Below, piece after piece: positions 1 through 12,532 of a DNA stretch of 64,000 nucleotides. This DNA comes from Gadus chalcogrammus. Taxonomy: Eukaryota > Chordata > Actinopteri > Gadiformes > Gadidae. The stretch covers positions 28,189,102-28,253,101 of the forward strand of contig NC_079426.1 in assembly GCF_026213295.1 (NCBI RefSeq), written 5' to 3'. Position 1 is the first letter of the stretch; each line of letters opens with the position of its first letter. Position numbers and translations under genes: made by a program. The notes below the pieces were generated by a model. It searched no databases. It worked only from the letters and a program-made list of their open reading frames with translations, and was not told the origin of the DNA.

Positions 1-15
1 GGAACACGAGCGCAC

Positions 16-313
16 CTTGACATCGGCGCGGGTCTTGTCCGTCACCTCCATGATGAACTCGCAGCGCTTGCCGTTGGGCTGGCTGACCAGCTGTTGCAGG
101 ATGTGCAGGTCGACCGTGGCACCCAGGTTGTCGATGTTGGACACGAAGATGTACTCCTTACCCTGAGCAATGAGCTGGTCCAGCAGGCCAGAGTTGTAGA
201 AGCTGGCGTAGATGTCCCCATGACCAGGGGGGTACCACACCTCAGCACTCTGACCCGTCAGGCCCAGCTCCGTGGCGACAGGGAGGAAGGACTCTTTATT
301 TACACGCGGGTAC
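16..313 (-). CDS. ugp2: ugp2 exon 6 (internal, last one in window)
   Basis: This exon encodes part of UTP-glucose-1-phosphate uridylyltransferase, the cytosolic enzyme that makes UDP-glucose from glucose-1-phosphate and UTP for glycogen and glycan synthesis. The 298-nt exon begins after a TTAG acceptor (314-317) and ends AAG|GTGCGC, with the donor at 12-15. Translation gives the family blocks WYPPGHGDIYASFYNSGLLD (sugar-binding region) and FVSNIDNLGAT, then MEVTDKTRADVK. The split Arg codon (AG from the previous exon, G here) keeps the frame with exon 5. The six exons supply 291 codons; the vertebrate protein is about 500 residues, so the C-terminal beta-helix part lies left of the window. 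No lesion is seen. Identity is very secure; ugp2a versus ugp2b paralog cannot be told. Confidence 0.96.
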
Positions 314-792
314 CTAACAGAGGAGGGGGAACAAAAGATAGATGAGGGGGGAAGAGAGGATCCGAGCACCTAAGACATAACGATAGTGGGAAGATGAAAG
401 GATAAGAAAACATTGTTACATTGACAAGAGCATTCAAAATGGGTACTGCAGTCCAATTTGACATTATTGGAGAGAGTTTCGTCTGCCTGCTCCTCCTCCC
501 CAGACTCAAAGCTCACGGGCTGAGGACACTAAAAGACCAATACATTGTGATGAGAGTGATTATTCTCTTTTGAAAATGACAAGCCAAGACTAGCCTTGCA
601 CTTTAAATTGATCAGCTATTGTAAACGTTTGCAATGTATTTATTGTTAGCAAACTATGAACTCTATGAAGCTCATGTGGCATCCATCTTGAAATCCTTCT
701 GGACTATACGCAGTCTCCATCTTGCCCGGCTCTAGTTATCAAGCTTTTTCAAAGAGGACAAGTCAGCACGTTCTTTTTTAGTGCCAATTTGT
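314..792 (-). other. ugp2 intron 5, first stretch: nothing recognised
   Basis: AT-rich unique-looking sequence without repeats, open frames of note or RNA genes. It ends at the TTAA that bounds the MITE at 797. Confidence 0.5.
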
Positions 793-1202
793 TTAAAGGT
801 CCCATGACATGCTATTTTATGTATTCTTTAATATAGGTATTAGTGGGCAACTAACACAGTATTCAAAGACGTTCCCGAAATTCAGCCGTGGTGCAGAGTT
901 ACAGCCACTCCGAGCCAGTCGCACATTGAGCTTCCCCTAAATGCGCTGTTTTGGTGTCTGTAGCTATAATGCAAATGAGGAGGAGCGAGGCGGGTCAAGG
1001 AAGAGGGTGGGGGTGTGGCCCTGAGCAGCTTGCAGCCACGGTACCATGCGCTCTGTTTACAGTGGATGTATCGCAATGGCGAGGCGCACACAGCCTTTAG
1101 CCGTGTTCTGTAAATATTCTAGAACACACGGGAGTCCTGGAGCTCTATATCTAAATATTATCATATAGCCTACATAGATATATCATATAATATATATTAT
1201 CA

Positions 1203-1504
1203 CGGCCAAAAGCTGTGTGAGCCGATATTATGAATCTCAAACGACCTTGTTGGGTTCTCCGACGTTCCTGGTTCTTCAACGTCCTCATCAAAGTGAAGTA
1301 GACTGAACCGCGACAAGGAGGAGAAAGAGATCGTTGCCGGTCTTAGGAACCTCCGCCTCTGGCGGTGGTCCCTCAACGGGGCTCAAGCGGCCAAAAGCTG
1401 TGTGCGCCTCCAGACGATATTATGAATCACAAACGACTTTGTCGGATTCTGCGACGTCGCTGGTTCTTCCACTTTCACATCAACCTGAAGTCGACTGAAC
1501 CGCG
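1203..1504. repeat. Imperfect direct repeat, two copies of about 110 bp
   Basis: Copies at 1203-1312 and 1388-1504 share GGCCAAAAGCTGTGTG, then GATATTATGAATC and ACTGAACCGCG in the same order. They lie inside the 797-2108 MITE and probably arose by internal duplication. Confidence 0.7.
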
Positions 1505-1709
1505 CGCTGCCTGCTGCCCGCTGCCGGGCGATGGTGCCTCGCGGCAACCGGCGGCATGTCGCAGTTCATGCACTTCAGCGAGTCAAAGCCAAAGTTCCTT
1601 TCCCCCAATTCCTTCTCAACCATGGCTCAGATAACCCCCACAACAGTTGTTGTGGAAATACAAGACACGTCAAAGAACCGGCAAGAAACACTTGCGTTAC
1701 AGTGTGTGT

Positions 1710-1854
<145 letters not shown>

Positions 1855-2410
1855 TCATTGGCGGGCCAACGTCTCTGGGCGGGCCAGGCAGAGTAAGGGG
1901 AGGAGCTGAGATTCTTGGTGACGTCATGAATACAGACATTCCAAATCAGCGCGCTTGAGCCTCCGTTTTTTCGAAGGCGAGCAGAACAGCTAGTGCTCGT
2001 TTTACACCAAACGCAAGTTTCAGCCACTGGGGGACCATAGGCAGGCTAGGGGAACTCATATTTATTTTAGAAAACCTCATAAATTGAGATTTTCATGTCA
2101 TGGGACCTTGAACTCATTGGCTGCCAATGACGTCTATAGACGTCAACTTAAATACAACCGTTGACTGCCAATGACGTCTAGAGACGTCAATTAAATTTTT
2201 CAACGGGGCGGGCTGGGGAGCGATCTGGAGTCCCTTGTCACAAAAAATCAGGCTTGTAAACAGAGAATGTACTACTGAACTGAGCCGCCAGGTGGGCGGG
2301 GGCGCTGTGCCAAATTGGATCAGAGATGAGGAAACAGTAGCCTAATGGGTTAAGTAAGTGAGCATGGCGAAACGTAAGCGAAATTTCCGACAGCTAACAT
2401 TGAACAGAGT

Positions 2411-4676
2411 ATGCGTCTCAGTGTCGCGGTTGGTTGCGATAAAGCCTCTGACGAAACACCCGGGCCAAGTAGACAGAGTAGGCCTACACGGCGTATTTCA
2501 GAAGACACCTCCGAATCATCAGGAGATGAATTCAGCGAACCTGACCCGGATTCGTCGGATGAGTGGTTGCCGTCAACCGGGAACAGCAGAGCCTCATCCC
2601 CTGACGCGTCTCCAGGAAGACGTGAGGGAGGCAAGAGTTAACTTTTCCCCTTCTCTCCTCCTTCAGTCCGTCACATGAACGCAATTTAGTCCCAGTAGTT
2701 CGTTACTGTAGCTAATATGTGTTGCCAGTAGCCTACTGATACAATGTTGCAATTTACAGATCCTGCGTCCAGCAGAGCTCGCACTCCCACTCCCCCTCCC
2801 CCTCCCACTGCTCCCAATCCTGTTGGCAAAGCGAAGAAAGGTAAAAAAATGTATTCTTCACATCACAACGCAGCAATAAAAATAGATGTTTTTATTGTAG
2901 GCTAATTGTGTATTTTTCTATAATTTACAGGTCGTGCATCCAGCAGAGCTCCGACTCCTATTGGCAAAGCGAAGAAAGGTAAAAAAAATTATTCTTCACA
3001 TCACACCGCAGCAATAAAAATAGATGTTTTATGGTAATTTTATATATTTCTATAATTTACAGGTCGTGCATCAAGCAGAGGTTGCGGGGATGACTGGCAT
3101 CAAGCTGGCTGGCAACCAAACAATTTCCCCTTCACTGCAACCCCTGGACCCCGGAGGGCTGCTGCGGAGCTGGATAGCGACCTGCCAGCTGACTTCCTGA
3201 TGCTCTTCCTGACGGACGAGCTGCTCCAAAATATTGTGGATCAGACCAACCTATACGCAAGTCAATATTTTGAAGCACACCCTGACAATCTGCCATATAG
3301 CAGAGGACATGCATGGAAACCAGTGTCAGTCCCAGAATTGAAATCTTTCTTTGGACTCACTTTTCTCACTGGTTACATCAAAAAGCCTAGCCTTGAAATG
3401 TACTGGAGTGTTGATGAGGTAGATGCCACGCCCCATTTCGGCAAGACTATGCCAAGGAACAGATTTCAGATAATATGGAGGTTCCTTCATTTCAACAATA
3501 ATGCATCACAGGATGCATCTGACAAAATGTACAAAGTTCGCCCAGTGTTGGATTACATCGTGGAAAAGTTCAAGGAGATGTATCTACCAGGCCAAAACAT
3601 TTGCATTGATGAGGGTATGATGCAGTGGCGGGGGCGCCTGTCTTTCAGGGTGTATAACCCACAAAAGCCTGTGAAGTATGGAATCAAATCCTACATACTG
3701 TGTGACTCTGCCACAGGGTACTGCTTCAATATGCGTCCTTATGTTGGGGAAGCTAGTACTCTGCCAGAGATAGTGTTCTCTCTCCTTGATCGTCTACCAG
3801 GTCATGGTTATACATTGTTCATGGATAACTTCTACAATTCTGTAGCACTGTGAACGTTTACTGGGAGTGCAAACCAACGTCTGTGGAACACTGAGGAAAC
3901 ATAGGGGGGAACCTCAGATCATCAGCGTGATGACAAAGACTGACTTGGGGGTGGGGGGAAAAGTTGTGCGGCACAATGAGAGGGTGATGGTGGTAGCATG
4001 GCAGGACAAACGGTTGGTGAGGATGGTGACTACCTGCCACCAAGATAGCATGCAGTGGGTTGAAGTGTGGAGGAGGTGAAACAGAGACAAGGTTGCTCAG
4101 CTCAAGCCAGAGTGTGTTGTTGCATACAATGCATCCATGAATGGGGTAGACAAGTTGGACCAAAATATTGCATACTATCCCTTCATCCGAAGATCGCTGA
4201 ACTGGTCAAAGAAGTTTGTAGCCTATCTCTTCCAACTATGCATGTTTAACGCCTATGTCCTCTACCGAGCCAGAAACCCAGGGGAGGGTAAAACCCTCTT
4301 GGAGTTCATTCGCAGGGTAGTGAAGCGCTGGACAGTAAAGCGACATGTGGGGGGGTGTGAGGAGGAGGAGGTGGAGGAGGAGGAAGTGGCAGGTGTGGGG
4401 GTTGAGGGGTCTGGGGACTTGGAGGAAGGCCGACATACTCCGAGAGCACCATATAACACTGACCCAGAGAGCAGGCTAGACGGAGGGCTAAGCAGACACA
4501 AACTCAGACACCTGATGCCCACCAGCAAGAAGGGGAGACCAGCAAGGAGGTGTAGGGTCTGTGCTCGCAGGGGTCTGCGCAGCGAGACAAAAATGTGGCG
4601 TCAGTCCTGTCATATCCCCTTGCACGCAGGGGAGTGTTTCACAGCTTACCACACTAAGCTGAACTATTTAGTGTAG
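2411..4676 (+). pseudogene. piggyBac transposase (PGBD4-like), broken
   Basis: Exon 1 (about 2411-2621, acidic Ser/Asp/Glu-rich N-terminus), two micro-exons (2760-2840, 2931-2978) and a large exon from 3063 join in one frame. The large exon covers the DDE-like core: Asp in ICIDEGM (3608) and Asp in LFMDNFYNS (about 3824). A TGA at 3851 ends that frame. The protein continues in shifted frames at 3867-4079 (TNVCGTLRKHRGEPQIIS) and 4137-4676, which holds the third catalytic Asp (NGVDKLDQN) and a C-terminal Cys-rich zinc finger (RRCRVCARRG, HAGECF). At least two frameshifts plus a shift in exon 1 make it non-functional. Confidence 0.9.
2760..3062 (+). repeat. Tandemly duplicated micro-exon/intron unit in piggyBac gene
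   Basis: Three successive exons start with nearly the same bases (CGTGCATCCAGCAGAG or close variants) after a TTTACAG acceptor. Two of them end GCGAAGAAAG|GTAAAA, followed by similar introns containing CAGCAATAAAAATAGATG. Exon lengths of 81 and 48 nt are multiples of three, so each copy adds residues without changing the frame. Confidence 0.85.
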
Positions 4677-4680
4677 GGGT

Positions 4681-4787
<107 letters not shown>

Positions 4788-5222
4788 TCTAGCTGCGACA
4801 ACATACAGAATATTTTGTATATATTGGTTATAAATTTGCAAATAAATTATTATTGTCCTGTCAAAATACCTGTCTCAATGTTGTTTTTGCTGTTTTATGG
4901 AGGGAAACCACTTTTCAGGTGTTGAAGGGGTCACTAAAGCAAAAAAGTTTATTTTCACAAAAAGCTTGTTTTCTCCATTTTTGGTCAAAAACATGTTGTG
5001 GTATGTTCTACTGCCAATTACTAAAGAACGGAAAAAGGTAGAAACAAACGGTTTGTTCCTGATGAAAGAAGAGAGTCTACTCTGTCTTTTGGTGGTTTCA
5101 GTGTTTTACATAGTCATAGAACTCACTGTTCCGTTGGTCTTTGGAAATCAGTCAAAATGCTGTAAAACGCTTGGCAGTATGGAGCTCTCTGCACTGAAAA
5201 TGGCTGGCAGCCAATGAGTTCA

Positions 5223-5622
5223 TATCTGGCAAGTCGGGGTCCTCGGAATCGTACATCTAAACACAAAGGCCTCACCAAAAACAAACCTTGAAGAGAACAA
5301 ACTGGCTGTAGCTTTATTGTGAGAGAATCTCTGATTCAATATCATGGTTATTTTATGATTTAGTAGACAATACTTAGATATTGTACTTATAAAATAACTG
5401 TAGATGAGAGCTATTATTTCAGTGTAATCTGTTAGATAAGCTCCTTGGGCCTCCATAAGCCATTAGAAAGAGATGTCTCTGATGATATCTGTTCTGATTG
5501 GCCGCACTGCTGCCTCCATTTGCGCCAATTTAGATTGCGACAACAAGTCTAATTTCCGACCCGTCAGTCACATTTGTACACACAGGTTATAATCTTGGAA
5601 GACACCGAATAATAATAATAAA
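5223..5622. other. ugp2 intron 5 stretch: nothing recognised
   Basis: AT-rich sequence ending in AATAATAATAA, which forms the insertion point of the Helitron-like end at 5623. Confidence 0.45.
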
Positions 5623-5981
5623 CTAGAAAAATGCATTTCCTGCAGAAAATGCAGTGAGTCTGTGTGCAGTAGTAACTTGGAAAAGTATGTATTGACCTTA
5701 TTCCTTCACATCTTGTTCGAAATAATCGAAATAAGCTCACAAAATGATGAGGCTTGTACCGTTGGACTCCTTGGAGTTTTTCATATCACACATTGTTTGT
5801 GTAGATAGGACCTATTTTCAGTTAGTCTCATTTACGTATTTTGAGGCTAGACTAGCGTTATGACGTCACACGCTCTGGTCAAAGGTGCCCATAGCAAAAG
5901 CTAAAATTTTCGGACGTTGCAGAGCTTAAAGGACAATTCTGGTATTTTGAACAATGAGCCCCCTTTCTGGTTTGTCTAGGA

Positions 5982-6806
5982 CAGGGGTTTTCAAAGTGTG
6001 AGAGAGTGAGCCCCCCCTCAGAGAAAAAATTTCAGCTGAGCCCCCCCCCCCAAAAAATAATGTTCTAAATACCTGTGTTTTGAAAGCTATCTTAATTATT
6101 TTACACATTTTAAACATCTCTGATCATAATTTTAAAACATTTTAAACATATCTTTGAAACGTATTTTTTAAACATATTTTTGAAACATTACAACATCTTT
6201 GTGGGTTTTTAAACACATTTCTTAACACAATTTAACAACTTTATCTAAGCATGTTTTAGCTAAACCTTTTTTAAATACATTTGAACACTGAAAACGATGC
6301 CGGTTTGAAACTAAAACTGTGATCCTGAAAAAAGTATAAAATCAAAATTCCGTTTAAATAGTATTGAAGATAAAGGGTGTAGATTTGTTTACTGGTTTGA
6401 ACGATTGTAAACGGTTGAAAAATGAATGAGTTACAATGTCTAGAAGTAGGTGTATCAGAATGGGCTGACGGCATCAATGAAAACAGCTGTAAACGAAGCG
6501 GTATGAAACTAAAACTGTGATTCTGAAGAAATTTTAAATGATGTCGAAATTCTGTTTAAGAATTTCGATTTTAACAATAATAAATATTATTGAAGATACA
6601 AGTGTGTAGATTTGTTAAATGGTTTGCACGAAGATAAACGGTTGAAAATTGATGTAGTTATGTTACTTCTACAGTTGAAGTACGACTGATGATTTGAATA
6701 GACTTTCAGTGGTTTTTTCGGGTTTATTTTTTTCTCACGTCGCGCCCCCCCTGAAGAACTCTGGCGCCCCCCAGGGGGGGCACGCCCCACAGTTTGAAGA
6801 CCACTG
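5982..6806. mobile_element. hAT non-autonomous element with 8-bp TSD
   Basis: The element starts CAGGGGTTTTCAAAG and ends TTTGAAGACCACTG, and is flanked on both sides by GTCTAGGA (5974-5981 and 6807-6814). An 8-bp duplication and CAG..CTG ends are diagnostic of hAT. Long C and G runs sit just inside the ends; no coding sequence is present. It inserted into the left arm of the larger inverted repeat. Confidence 0.88.
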
Positions 6807-6935
6807 GTCTAGGATGAAATAGAGTGGTTGACAACGAAATTTTGAATATTGGTCCCGTCTTCAGTATTGGGCTAATTTCGAATCGCCCCTGCCTGCTTCA
6901 CAATGGCTGGCTATGGGCATTCACAAACCTGTCCT

Positions 6936-7278
6936 TAAAACACCCCTTAACGTTCGTTTTCAGAAATGTGAAACTCATTGAGTCAAAGTGGTGTTCGTTG
7001 ATGTTCCTCATCAAGTATCGTAGCGAAATACAGTTTCAGTCATGTTTTATTTGCAATTTTGTAAACCTGCATTTTGTAGACTACAACCACCCCACTCTCC
7101 GTTTCCGGTTCCGGTCCGGTTTCCGTTTCATTTACAAAATTCTGATTTACAAAATGCCAAATAAAACACGACAGAAACTGTATTTCGCTACTATACTTGA
7201 TGAGGAACATCAAAGAACATCACTAACCACTCAATGAGTTTCACATTTCTGAAAACGAAAGTTTAGGGGTGTTTTTAA
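6936..7278. repeat. Palindrome with about 135-bp arms
   Basis: 6936-7068 and 7139-7278 are inverted copies (TTTCAGAAATGTGAAACTCA, CCTCATCAAGTAT, ATACAGTTTC shared), separated by a roughly 70-bp spacer containing CCGGTTCCGG. The arms could form a long hairpin. Confidence 0.8.
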
Positions 7279-7445
7279 GTGATGTATGAACTGAACTGAA
7301 ATTTGAAGTTTAGTTGATATAACAGATGTATTGTCTGCCTTCTCATTGGTACAATAACAAAAAATGGCTGAACATGCTGAAAGGGATTAAATTGAATGGT
7401 GAAAGTGTCACAGGTCGCCGCCATGTTGAATTTCAACAATCAGCT

Positions 7446-8683
7446 ACGTCACTGGCATGGTAACCTACTCCTACTCTGTGGCTCTAGCAGCCATAGCAGG
7501 TAATGAGTCAGGCTCTGAGGCTCGCCGAAATGGCTACGGAAAAGCCAACAACCAGGTCTACAGGAGGATCATCTTATTGCATTGCACCTGGCTGCAGTGT
7601 TGAATTATAAGGCAGCTGGGGTAATCATACATTTCCACAGGCTACCTTTGAATAGGAAATCAGCCCTTAATACATGGCTGGCAGCCTTAAAACTGACTAT
7701 CCCTCCGATAGCCCCTGTCATGTCAATCTCCACAAGCTAGCACTCGGACCATAAAGTGTATAAACTATTACTCAGACGATATCACAGATCTGTTTCCAAG
7801 CTGTTAATTAAACCATGGCGGGTCTGTAAACAGAAGTTCAACAAACGCCCCTTTCTACTCACCCTGATGTTCGCCGACTAGCCGATTACTGATGCAGAGG
7901 GAGTTTAACTCAAAGAAGTAGTTTCATAGTAAGATGTATCTGTGCAATATCCATCAACATCCACCAGAGTTGCGTTGAAAGTTTTTTTTTTTTTTTGTAT
8001 TATTTTGGTAGCTTTAAATACAGCCCCTTGGTCAATTTAATTACGAACTACATTAAAAAGTATTTCTACTCAATCTAAAAGGTTAAACAACTACTATCTC
8101 CTCCTCGACTTGAATGTTTTTATACAGGGCTCAGGCTGGATGCAAAAAGAAGTGGCGCGCATCAAGCCTGTGTGCCACCTTTTTTCGTGGAGAACCAGCG
8201 CCTTGAATATGTAGGTACTATAGCGTTTGTACAGCTCGTTGCGTTTCCGCAATGAGTCCGTCTTTACAGAGATATTCAAGAGAATATCTCTGGAAAAAGG
8301 AGGGGGAAAGATCGTTTTCGCCTTGTTACTTGGTTGCTATTTATGGGGCGCTCCAGTGTCTCCTCTCGGACGTCCCTTAGAGAGAGCATGGCCACTTCCA
8401 AAACCCCTCTCTCGCCGCATAGCATCCGAAATGCCCTATGCATGGTTATGCAACCTAATTCCACCATTAGATGGTTAAGGTTGACCGGGACCTCTCGGCA
8501 GCAGATCGATTCAAAGGCAGTGTCCATGCTCCGGCAGCACCCACACGCACAACAGTCACACCCACACGATCCGAAGGTGTAGCTGGAGCCTGAAATTTAT
8601 CCCTCTCCACCGGGTGGCAGTCGGACACTTCAGGCATGTCCCTCACAGGCTCAAACGACCTAGTCCTACCATGCCAGTGACGT
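7446..8683 (+). mobile_element. THAP-domain element with 17-bp TIRs
   Basis: ACGTCACTGGCATGGTA at 7446-7462 is repeated in inverted orientation at 8667-8683. Between them lies a THAP zinc-finger remnant. THAP domains are the DNA-binding parts of P-element and Kolobok transposases, so a non-autonomous derivative of one of these is likely. No DDE-type catalytic region is visible. Confidence 0.55.
7530..7743 (+). pseudogene. THAP-type zinc-finger fragment
   Basis: From an ATG at 7530 the frame gives YCIAPGCS (C-x4-C), then meets TAA. In the next frame it continues NYKAAG...IIHFHRLPLNRKS and LNTWLAALKL, the usual THAP core with its conserved Trp, before a stop at 7741. One frameshift separates the two halves; the distal C-x2-H pair is not clearly visible. 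Confidence 0.65.
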
Positions 8684-9063
8684 CAACAGCGCTCTAATAC
8701 TAAAAGACGTATTTTCTTTTGTTGCTAAAAAAAGCTATATATTGATTTATTAACTATTTTTTATACCGTCATATTTTTTATAATGGTCATAACTAACGTT
8801 ATCGATGTTGATTATTTCAGTTTAGTTCATCTTTAAGGACAGATTTGTGAATTCCCATAGCCAGCCATTGTGAAGCAAGCAGGGGCGATTCGATTAAAAT
8901 GATTAATAGATTCAAACAATTATTGTCATATATCAGGCGTTTGTGGGCAGGAAACCCCGTTTATACGGCTAGAGGCTAGGTGATTGCTACATATGCAGTT
9001 TACTCCAGAAAGACGCTAAATGCTAACAACAATATCTATCGACATAATACGAAATGCCATGTA
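8684..9063. other. Non-coding interior of inverted-repeat structure
   Basis: Holds the inner right arm (8832-8903) matching 6873-6942; otherwise nothing recognised. Confidence 0.5.
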
Positions 9064-9175
9064 AAGCTGAGAATCCAAGGGGTCCAACGGTATAAGCGTC
9101 ATAAACTTGTGAGCTTATTTTGATTAACTAGATGGGAAGGAATAAGGTCAATACATACTTTTCCAAGTTACTACT

Positions 9176-9180
<5 letters not shown>

Positions 9181-9209
<29 letters not shown>
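9181..9209. repeat. (CA)n microsatellite
   Basis: Short CA run exactly where the right inverted arm ends. Confidence 0.95.
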
Positions 9210-9212
<3 letters not shown>

Positions 9213-9269
9213 CACCTTTTTATTTTTTTTATAAATGTGGCCATGTTTACATTGTTTACTCCATTTAGA

Positions 9270-9440
9270 CTACCACATTCGGGATCTGGCCTTCTTTCAA
9301 AACCAAGCTAAGAAGAAATCAGCAGGAAACAGAGCTTTCTCCTATCGAGCGCCTTATCTTTGGAATGGTCTGCCACCTGTAATTAGGAAGCTGACTCTGC
9401 TGAGATATTCAAAGACAAGCTGAAAACAGACCCCTTTTGT
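9270..9440 (+). pseudogene. LINE ORF2 C-terminal fragment
   Basis: The translation contains NRAFSYRAPYLWNGLPPVIR, a segment found at the C-terminal end of RT proteins in several fish LINEs. About 50 residues remain before stops. No RT catalytic motif is included, so this is a small 5'-truncated or broken copy. Confidence 0.7.
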
Positions 9441-9663
9441 CCACTCTTTTGATGGCAACCTAGGGATGCCCTCTGCTGCTGTTGACCAGATAGATTCTGA
9501 ATGCTTGGATGAGTCTCAGTTTCTGTCTCTGAATAAGTGATTGTTTCTGATTGTGTTGGTCAATGTTTGTGTACTAGATTAGCGGTTGTCTACATGTTTT
9601 CTGGTTTTGGTTGGTTTATCATTTAAAGAAAGTCAGTAAATCAAAGAAAGGCAGGCAACCTCA

Positions 9664-11069
<1,406 letters not shown>

Positions 11070-11240
11070 GACTTACACGTGTGTCTGAAAGCAGCTAGTG
11101 TGTGAGCATTTGATCACATTATAAAATTAGTCAATTTATGGTAACATGGGTAATTGTTCAATGGAAAGTGTAGTATAATATGCATGCAAATCAATTATTA
11201 AATAGCTTTCATCGTTATTCAGGGGTGAAAAGTGCATTGA
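11070..11240. repeat. Dispersed repeat, copy 1 (partner at 42118)
   Basis: This stretch and 42118-42295 are close copies in the same orientation: both contain ACTTACACGTGTGTCTGAAA, then GTGTGTGAGCATTTGAT, GGGTAATTGTTCAATGGAAA and AATTATTAAATAGCTTT. On the minus strand each reads as a CTTTCAG acceptor, eight bases, and a GTAAGT donor. The family is unknown. Confidence 0.85.
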
Positions 11241-11574
11241 CATTTTAAAATGCAAGGCAACTACGATTGGTTAGTTGAAAATAATAATCATCATTGAGAT
11301 TAAACATCTCTTCCAGTGTCCTGGCCAAGACAGGCAGCAGTAGCCTACAGTCACACATAGCATACACACAAAACATCAGAAAAATAAAACTAAAACAGTC
11401 CGCAGGGGGGAGGGGGGGATATCAATATCGCAAGACATTTGGGGAGGGTCAAGGAGGTCTGTAATATTAAGTTTTAGCAACAAAGTTTAAAGACATTTCG
11501 GGAGGCTCAAGGAGGAAATTGTCTCTTCCCTCTTTTATCGCAATTTCTGTCTATAGACAGAAGGTGTTACCTGG

Positions 11575-11990
11575 GAGAGTTTGTCGACGGAGCCGTTATG
11601 TTAAAAACATTACGTCTTACCTGAGTGTCGCTGCGGTGTGTGTTCTTACCGGGGCGCGTGTGTCGATGGCGGAGCAGTTATGTTTTAAAACATAACGTCT
11701 AACCTGGGCGAGTGTCACTGCGGTGTGTGCGCGTGCGTGTGTGTTCTAACCTGCGAGTGTGTCGATGGCGGAGCCGTTATGTTTAAGGGCGAGTGTCGCT
11801 GCGGTGTGTGCGCCAGCGTGTTCTTACCTGCACGTGTGTCGATGGCGGAGCCGTTACGTTTAAAAACATAACGTCTTACCTGGGCGAGTGTCGCTGCGGT
11901 GTGTGGCGTGCTTGTGTGTTCATACCTGCGAGTGTGTCGATGGCGGAGCCGTTATGTTTAAAAATATAACATATTAGCTCGGCGAGTGTG
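11575..11990. repeat. 99-bp satellite-like tandem repeat, about 5 units
   Basis: The core TCGATGGCGGAGCCGTTATG recurs at 11663, 11762, 11839 and 11938 (spacings 99, 77, 99), with a shorter variant near 11584. Units also contain GCGAGTGTCGCTGCGGTGTG and a palindromic TTTAAAACATAACG block. Adjacent 11990-12140 is GT/GC-rich and simple. Confidence 0.85.
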
Positions 11991-12144
11991 TCGCTGCCTT
12001 TGTCTTGACGTACGGTGTGTGTGCGTGCGTGTGCGTGCGTGAGTGCGCTTCCATGTATGTTTCGCTGCCTTTGTCTTGACGTGCGGTGCGTGCGTGTGTA
12101 TGTTTCCATGCGCATGTGCGTGTGTGTATGCGGTGAATGTATGC

Positions 12145-12321
12145 GTTTTCTTTCAATATTCGCTCGGTATCTCACTATGGGACACGCCCCTCGCACTGTC
12201 CCCCAGAAGCAATTTTACACTAAGCTAGTCGTGACTGGCCAACAGACGTGACGTCTGCCTGCAGAGGAGGGGCTCCCTCCTACTACACAAGTCCCGTCGT
12301 CACGTCATCTCTTCAGTCTTT
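12145..12321 (+). repeat. DIRS left inverted terminal repeat
   Basis: Matches the reverse complement of 16564-16661 plus 17246-17300: both contain GACGTCACGTCTGTTGGCCA or its complement, CTGCAGGCAGACG and the CCCGTCGTCACGTCATCTCT block. The outermost 30 bases differ from the right repeat, as expected for DIRS. Confidence 0.88.
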
Positions 12322-12532
12322 AACCTCTTCTCGCTCCTAGAAGCACCTCTCGGACAGAAGTTGTAGACGGCTTAGCATACTGTTCCCAGAGCGAGCTAAC
12401 CCCTCGGTCCACGAACGCTAGCCTACATCGCTACTTCTGACCTCTGTGAGGCTAAAAAGAGCTAGACTGTCACCAAACAGTAGCTGCTAGTACCCACACC
12501 AGCTGCTAGTACCCACACTAGCTTCGATCCCC

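Larger units (their letters stand above)
5623..9180 (-). mobile_element. Helitron-like end and large inverted-repeat structure
   Basis: On the minus strand the left end reads as a Helitron 3' terminus: a 20-bp hairpin (5633-5652, GCATTT stem), six bases, then CTAG followed by T (5623-5626). Further in, 5658-5780 is matched in inverted orientation by 9064-9180, and 6873-6942 by 8832-8903, so the region forms a two-tier inverted repeat of about 3.5 kb. The right copy lacks the hairpin and runs into a CA repeat instead. Helitron assignment rests on the terminus; no helicase sequence is present. Confidence 0.55.
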
